Source: Mesostigma viride | Lineage: Eukaryota; Streptophyta; Mesostigmatophyceae; Mesostigmatales; Mesostigmataceae | Assembly: GCA_009746045.1 (NCBI GenBank) | Contig: RPFO01000338.1 | Coordinates: 62,001-126,000, forward strand | Direction of reading: 5' to 3' | Length of the DNA stretch: 64,000 nucleotides | Shown here: positions 58,869 to 64,000 of the stretch, one piece after another | Layout of the letters: every line of letters starts with the position of its first letter | Position numbering within the stretch: position 1 is the first letter of the stretch | The notes under the pieces: model-generated | Databases searched by the model: none | The model's input: only the letters and a program-made list of their open reading frames with translations | Told to the model about the DNA's origin: nothing | Position numbers and translations under genes: made by a program

Positions 58869-60077
58869 ATGGCTACCAAGGAAGCGTGCTACAAGCAATT
58901 CCGGGCAACAAGCAAGTCCATCACAACGTTTGATGGGCGGTCTCTGAGGAAATGGGAAGAAATCAAGGCTGTGTTGAAGGCCTTAGCATCGGCCTATTGT
59001 GACCTGGTCAAGGTCCTAACTGGAGAGGAGGATTCGCTAAAGGAGGTCAAGACTGCGCTGCTGGAGGCGGAGGAGCTACTGCACGGAAGGCGTTCTGCTC
59101 AAGCAAAGAAGGAGGGCTCCCCTAACGGCCAGGTTTTCCACACTACTACGAAGAAAAGTGGAGGAAAGAGGCGGTGCAATTACTGCAAGAAGGCCGGGCA
59201 CGTGGACACCCAGTGCTGGGAGAAGCATCCGGAGCTGAAGCAAGAACGCAAGAACAAGGCAACGCGACGGAACCAAGCGAGAAAGGAGCACTCACCAGGT
59301 GCCAGCGAGGCGCGTATCACCGAGGAGGCTGCGGAGCGGTCCGGCTTCGTCTTCGCCACCATCGCCGAGTCGCCATCGCCGTCGGATGCTGCTGCACTCA
59401 CGCAGTATGAAAAGAAAGCACCGACCAGCTGGGTGCTGGATTCCGCAGCGAGCTGTCACATGACGCCATGCCCGTCGGACTTCGTGTGCCTGCACCCTCA
59501 TGACAGGGAAATCGCCGGCTCAGGCGGCCAACTGAAGGCGACAGCCATCGGGACTGTCAAACTGAAGCTGCCGGGTCAGGACGCGGACGTGCACCTCCAA
59601 AACGCGCTGCTCGTTCCCAGGCTGAGCACCCGACTTCTATCAGTCGGCCAGCTCGTCAAGGATGGCCACAAGGCGACCTCGCCCAGCGGGTTGCTGTGCT
59701 GGACAGCAGGCACTGCAGCATCGGACGAGGAACAACACCTACTTTTTGCCCGCGCACGGTGCGGACGCAGCGATGGACGCCATCCCAGAGCTGAAATCGT
59801 CGGCGACGAGCTTCAAGAACGACGCTGCCTGTCAAGGGCAGAAAATGGCGAGCAGCGAGCGCAGCATCTCACGTGCCTCGGGACACGCGGCGGAGTGGCT
59901 GGCCGTGGGCCTAACGGTCATACTGGCCATGCTTGCCCGTGTATGCGGGATCGGGGGCGGCCTACTGGGCATTACTCGCACACTGCGTGGCTTTATATAC
60001 TCTGCGCCGGCCCAGTGGAAGTTCACGCCAATTCGAGAAGTTTCCAGCGCAATGGAGAAGTCCGTGTCAGACGCTGA
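58869..60077 (+). CDS. LTR-4 gag and copia protease
   Basis: ATG at 58869 (accATGG), 403 residues in one frame. Residues 10-35 (ITTFDGRSLRKWEEIKAVL) match the start of copia gag. The central part of gag seems deleted, since LTGEEDSLKEVKTALLEAEE follows at once. The zinc knuckle C-x2-C-x4-H-x4-C is at 59,175-59,216. The protease active site VLDSAASCHMT is at about 59,433, with the partner segment LLVPRLSTRLLSVGQL at about 59,610-59,660. Beyond about 59,700 the frame no longer matches pol; neighbouring frames (to 60,519) carry only traces. It is out of frame with any integrase. Confidence 0.75.
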   Translation: MATKEACYKQFRATSKSITTFDGRSLRKWEEIKAVLKALASAYCDLVKVLTGEEDSLKEVKTALLEAEELLHGRRSAQAKKEGSPNGQVFHTTTKKSGGKRRCNYCKKAGHVDTQCWEKHPELKQERKNKATRRNQARKEHSPGASEARITEEAAERSGFVFATIAESPSPSDAAALTQYEKKAPTSWVLDSAASCHMTPCPSDFVCLHPHDREIAGSGGQLKATAIGTVKLKLPGQDADVHLQNALLVPRLSTRLLSVGQLVKDGHKATSPSGLLCWTAGTAASDEEQHLLFARARCGRSDGRHPRAEIVGDELQERRCLSRAENGEQRAQHLTCLGTRGGVAGRGPNGHTGHACPCMRDRGRPTGHYSHTAWLYILCAGPVEVHANSRSFQRNGEVRVRR

Positions 60078-61655
60078 AGTACTTCCAGAAACCGCGGTCC
60101 AGAACAGCCCAGTGCAGGCGGAGCGCGTTGTCGCCGCCAGCATACCAGGTGCTAGTAACCCAAGTCCGGCGACCAGACCAAAGGCGCGGCGCTCGAACGC
60201 TGCCAGCCTAACTGAGGGGGAACAAATTCGTGGCGCGAGGGCGAAATCGACCAAGCTGCAAATTTTTCTAAGTCCTGGACTGCCAAGTCCGGTGCTGGCG
60301 CGAGGCCTCGAGCGAGCCGACAACGACGTGGACAGCGACCTGTCAGCCAAAGTGCGTCAAGCACCAACGGTCAACTCAGGTGCAAAATGCTGCCAAGGTA
60401 TCACGTCGGTCAGTTTACGGTGTTCGGCCAGGCCATGGCATTTGCAATGCGCTAGCTGCAACGACCCTTGGAAATTGTCGCCCAGGATGCACAGACCCCA
60501 CTTCTCAAGGTTGCCCTAATGTTTTGTCTGTGGGAAATGAACTTGTATGTCGACTTTTGTGTCGTGTTTGCTGGAAATTGTGAGGCGCCGTAAGCCTGCG
60601 TTTTCTGGTTCTTTCTTTGTGTTCTTCCAGCAATTATGTGTTTATTTTGCCATGCGTTCAGTGGCATGGCCCACGCATTTTGGTATTGTTCCCACGAGAC
60701 GTTTTCTACGTACCTGGAGTGTATATCCAGAGTTTTTGCACGCTATTTGTGGCACTGTCTGCGGCGTAGTGAAGCGCCGTTGTATCGTCGTCTACGACTT
60801 GTTTTCGTAAGTTAAGTGCCTGTGACGCGTGTGTTATTTTGTTTTGTGCTGAGAGCATTGCTTGTATGCAAATGTTTACGTCCTTTGTGTCGAATTCGGC
60901 TGTGCATTTCGGCATAGCCTGTAATGTCGGACGTAATGTTTACTCTCGGGCATTGATTTGTGAATCGTGACGAAGTAATCGTTACTGTGTTCGCCTTTGT
61001 GGCGGTAATGTTTTGCACGTCCTGTTTTCTTTGCTATGAACGCGTTTATCTGTTATGGCCACTGTGTTTTGTGTTGAAGGTTGTATTGCACCTTGTTTGT
61101 GTGGCATTTGTTGCCATGTTTGTTTGCTCACCCCGTTTATTTGGCGTAAAACGTGATGTTGGTGTCATTTATTTGTGAGATGGCGTATGTTATGTTGCTC
61201 CGTGTGTGTACAGCACGTGTTGTTGCCGTTACCCTACCTCTATACCGTTTGGGTTAGCTCATAGGGACTTCTTTGTTGGCATGTGTTGCCGTATTATATG
61301 TGTGGGACTGTGTGCCCTATTGTGTCCATGGGCAGCCGCTTTGAGTGAGGGGGGAATGTAGCATCTAGAGCACTTTTTCCAACTAAGGGTTGGGTATCAG
61401 CCATCCAGGATGGGCAGCTAGTGCGTTGCTGCTATGGCAGGACACTCATTCGCGTTGCCGGGGGGGGATCAGTGGCGGTAGTGCGGCTCATGACCGCATG
61501 TTGGAGCTTCAAGCGTTTCACGAGGACGGCATCTTCATTTTCAGTTGCACCATGCTAGCAACTGGACGGCATGCTACGAGCATGTGGTTAAGGGGGGTGT
61601 TGAGATTCCACCTACCCAGTCATCTTTTGCATTGTGCCCATGTGGCTAAGGGGGG
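60078..61655 (+). other. LTR-4 internal remainder
   Basis: To 60,519 a shifted frame continues without a recognisable domain. From about 60,540 to 61,340 the sequence is T/G-rich with no gene. It ends in the polypurine tract ctaagggggg just before the 3' LTR; an earlier similar tract lies at about 61,350. Confidence 0.6.
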
Positions 61656-62471
61656 TGTTAGGGATATTATATCCACCTGGCCACAATGTATCCCAGCCTG
61701 ATTTATTTCTTGTTGGATTTATTCCATATGGACTGGGAATTTGATAGCTTGATAAGCTAGATGGATTGGGCTCAATGAGCTGATCAATATTCATGTGCCA
61801 TAGTCCTATACTTGGACATGGATGACTTGTAACCTGAGTCAGCCTAGTAGCATCACGTATTTGATTGACAAGTGGTGCTATGGCCTATTGGACAAGTGTT
61901 TGGTCCATGAGCTGACAAGTGTTGGAAGCTCATGATGACACATGTTATGACTTACATGATGACAAGTGGGTAGACTCATTGCATGACACTTGTCACTCCA
62001 AGGAGAAGAGATGTGTCACTTTATTAATCATGTTATGTGGCACATTATTACGTAGACACTTGGCATCTAGCTATTATGCCAGCTCATTGGATCATGTCTA
62101 GAATGTTCTAGGAATGTTCTAAGAATATGCCAGGAATATTCCTGGAATATACTGAGAATATGCTGGGAATATGCTAGGAATATGCTAGGATGTTTCTACA
62201 AGCTTCTGTGATGATGTCATTGCTGATGTCATCCTTCCTAGCCTAAAAGGTATAAAAGGAAACTGCCCCCTAAGGGCAGGTACCTCCATTCACCTCCATC
62301 AACCTCCATTCAAGCTCTTCTCCAACTATTATATTCTAATAAAGCCATTTATTCTTCCACGTTAATTGTCTTCAACCTCTCTTTCTTTCAGCACCTGCAA
62401 GGTGTGTGGGTAGCAAGGCCAAGCACAAGGCATTGTGTAAAACCCATTAGTTTCCTCTCCCAATCCAAACA
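61656..62471 (+). repeat. LTR-4 3' LTR
   Basis: 816 bp, close to identical to the 5' LTR, followed by CTGCT. Confidence 0.95.
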
Positions 62472-62476
62472 CTGCT

Positions 62477-62990
62477 TGGGCTTTCTAGCAACTAGCCTGC
62501 ACTTGCAAGCTTGAGCAACCTGTTGGCAGATGGAGTACAACTCACTTCCTCCCAGCCGTCTAGCAACTTGCAAAGACTGAGCTGCATGGCCAAACATGGT
62601 ATGCAACCTTGAGGCAATGTCATACAAGAGAGAAAATCTTTTATTGTCATTATTAGCACTCAAGGTATGTACAGATCCCTTATGTACAGGAGGCACCAGG
62701 GTCGTGCCTGTCAGACTGTCTCCAGCCCTATCCTCATCCTGACCATCCTGTGCCAGTCCTGCACGGTCAGAATGCTTCTGAGATCCACCTGGGTCCACAG
62801 CACCAGGTCCTACCTCAGGCTCAGCACCGCCATGGCGGGCACGTTGGCGAGTAACCACTGCAGCTACAGCTGGCATACTCTCTGTGGTAACCAAGCTTGC
62901 CCCATCGTGTCCAATAGGCTCTGTCACTAGAGCATGGGGCTGCCCCTCACTGCCGTCACTAGCAGCTACATTACACACCCCTGGGGGCAC
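62477..62990 (-). pseudogene. El3 pol N-terminus: spacer and integrase finger
   Basis: Minus frame: an acidic, low-complexity spacer (VVTRQRARHGGAEPEVGPGA), then LHTMFGH ... ICQQVAQACKC, the HxxxxH plus Cys half of the integrase finger, then KPKQ at the LTR-4 junction. It continues at 57,963 (SHARSPILQPGHVQ). No D-S/T-G protease motif occurs in this spacer. Confidence 0.75.
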
Positions 62991-63023
62991 CCTCCAGGGT
63001 TCAGGGATGTGTGCAGGCTCAAG

Positions 63024-63873
63024 TCAATGATCAACAGCCTTGCCCTTGCCCTTATCCTGGGATGGACCAGCCTTCTCCTTGCTGCCACCCTGAGCTGGCT
63101 TGCTCTGACCTTCCTGCCTCAGGTACGAGGGACACTCATTCCTGAAGTGACCCTTCCCTTGGCAGAAATAATAACATTCCACCTGACTGATGTCCCGTGA
63201 GGTCCCACTGCTGGGCCCAGCCTTGGGAGGACCACCCACCCTCTTGAAGTCAAACTGGGACTGTGGATGCCCCGACTTCGGAGGTGTCCCCCGTCCAGCC
63301 ATTCTGCCACGCCCCCTCCTGGACCTTCCTCGACCCCTAGACTGAGAGGTCTCAGGCCCCCTCGAGGACGCTGCATGGGCCCCCGTGGCCCGATCCCCTC
63401 ATGGACTTTACTGCAGGCTCAGCAGCCTCCTCGTCCCCTTGACGTGGGCGCTTACCACCTACATATACTTGCCGCTGAAACACTCATACAGCTGGTCCGT
63501 CATGGCAGCCCATGCAGCCATGATGGACTTGGCGCATGTGGATGGTCACGTTATCCATCGTGACAGGATCCAGCTGCAGCGACTTGAGAAAGTCGCCCAT
63601 GGCCAGATCCGGTCTGCAACGAAGAACCCTTTGGCCATGGCGTCCTCCCTCAGCTCAGCTTGACAAAGTCTTCAAAGGCGTGGACCCGCCACTAGCTGCC
63701 CCTTGATGGGCTTGTAGTCCAGGTACTCCTGTTTCAGGTGAGACCCATCTATGGTCCTCTTATCACTCAGGAACACCCTGAGTCGCGTCATAAACGCAGT
63801 CCAGGTATCCCCCGCGGTATGTCGCTCCCGGACGAACTTGAACAGCCTCCTTGCCGACTGCCTTATGTATAGG
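63024..63873 (-). pseudogene. El3 gag with zinc knuckle
   Basis: The minus strand from the CACTA-3 junction reads RRLFKFVRERHTAGDTWTAF, TRLRVFLSDKRTIDGSHLKQ and EYLDYKPIKGQL, which aligns with the El1 gag middle piece. After frame changes it reaches the knuckle CYYFCQGKGHFRNEC (about 63,135-63,180) and a Lys/Gly-rich tail to a stop at 63,024. Several frameshifts and stops. Confidence 0.7.
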
Positions 63874-64000
63874 CACTAGCCCTTAAATGGTGCTCGCGCC
63901 TATTTCTAGGCGCGAGTTCAACTCGCGCCTACAAATAGGCGCGAGATGGGAAGCGGCGCGGCGCGAATGCCAGTAGACATTTCCTTGATATTTTTAGGTC
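63874..64000 (+). mobile_element. Probable left end of a third CACTA transposon
   Basis: It begins CACTAGCCCTTAAATGGTGC exactly where El3 gag homology stops, followed by inverted subterminal words (CTCGCGCCTATTTCTAGGCG and its complement at 63,893-63,945). The other end is beyond the window. Confidence 0.55.

Larger units (their letters stand above)
57969..62471 (+). mobile_element. LTR-4: deleted copia-type retrotransposon
   Basis: The unit has 817- and 816-bp LTRs beginning TGTTAGGG and ending AACA, with a perfect CTGCT duplication (57964-57968 and 62472-62476), inserted in the integrase of El3. It has a typical primer site and polypurine tract, a gag and a copia-type protease, but no integrase, RT or RNase H. 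It could only move with help from another copy. Near-identity of the LTRs suggests a recent insertion. Confidence 0.92.
53428..63873 (-). mobile_element. El3: third HGDD-type LTR retrotransposon, incomplete
   Basis: It is read right to left: gag near 63.9-63.0 kb, pol to 54.9 kb, 3' UTR, and a 3' LTR at 54,130-53,428. Its 5' LTR is not in the window. LTR-4 (57,969-62,471) interrupts the integrase and a probable CACTA end interrupts gag at 63,874. Numerous frameshifts show it is the oldest or least constrained of the three. Confidence 0.85.

Overview
This window is eukaryotic nuclear DNA from an organism with a repeat-rich genome, most likely a green alga. The best clue is the one convincing cellular gene (7185-8910), a secreted Ser-Pro/Pro-rich glycoprotein of the chlorophyte cell-wall or pherophorin-like layout, with a signal peptide, two Cys-rich modules, a long proline rod and a GPI-type tail. 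I cannot name the genus. The standard genetic code fits every coding stretch. I see no rRNA, tRNA gene or CRISPR array.

Almost everything else is transposable elements nested in one another. Left part (1-14.9 kb): an unrecognised ORF beside a putative LTR; a minus-strand LINE (LINE-A) split by a 2.85-kb piggyBac derivative flanked by TTAA; a cluster of (CAA)n-tailed repeats; the glycoprotein gene; then three minus-strand LINE copies in a tail-to-head row (B1, B2, C). Their 3' ends carry a short stem-loop and (TTAA)n tails.

Middle (14,933-42,276): a 27-kb LTR retrotransposon complex (El1) with a 5-bp target duplication (GCACG). Its 5' LTR is interrupted by a 7.4-kb CACTA transposon (CACTA-1) and its gag gene by a 10.9-kb CACTA transposon (CACTA-2). 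CACTA-2 in turn holds a LINE 3' fragment and many tandem arrays. A second, younger relative (El2, 43,956-50,889, duplication GAAGG) sits in another LINE (LINE-D). A third (El3, minus strand, 53,428 to the right edge) is split by a copia element that has lost its integrase and RT (LTR-4, 57,969-62,471, duplication CTGCT). El3's gag is cut at 63,874 by what looks like a third CACTA end.

The most interesting system is the El1/El2/El3 family. All three have the copia-like order integrase then RT then RNase H. The only retropepsin-like domain I find lies between integrase and RT, not between gag and integrase. Its active site reads D-T-N instead of D-T/S-G, and the RT catalytic box reads H-G-D-D instead of Y-x-D-D. 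The LTRs run AGTT...AACT rather than TG...CA, no TGG-type primer site follows the 5' LTR, and a tRNA T-arm-like box (GGTTCGATTCC) is conserved in the 3' untranslated region. The shared features across three diverged copies argue for a real lineage rather than random decay. All coding regions of the three copies carry frameshifts, so no copy here is intact.
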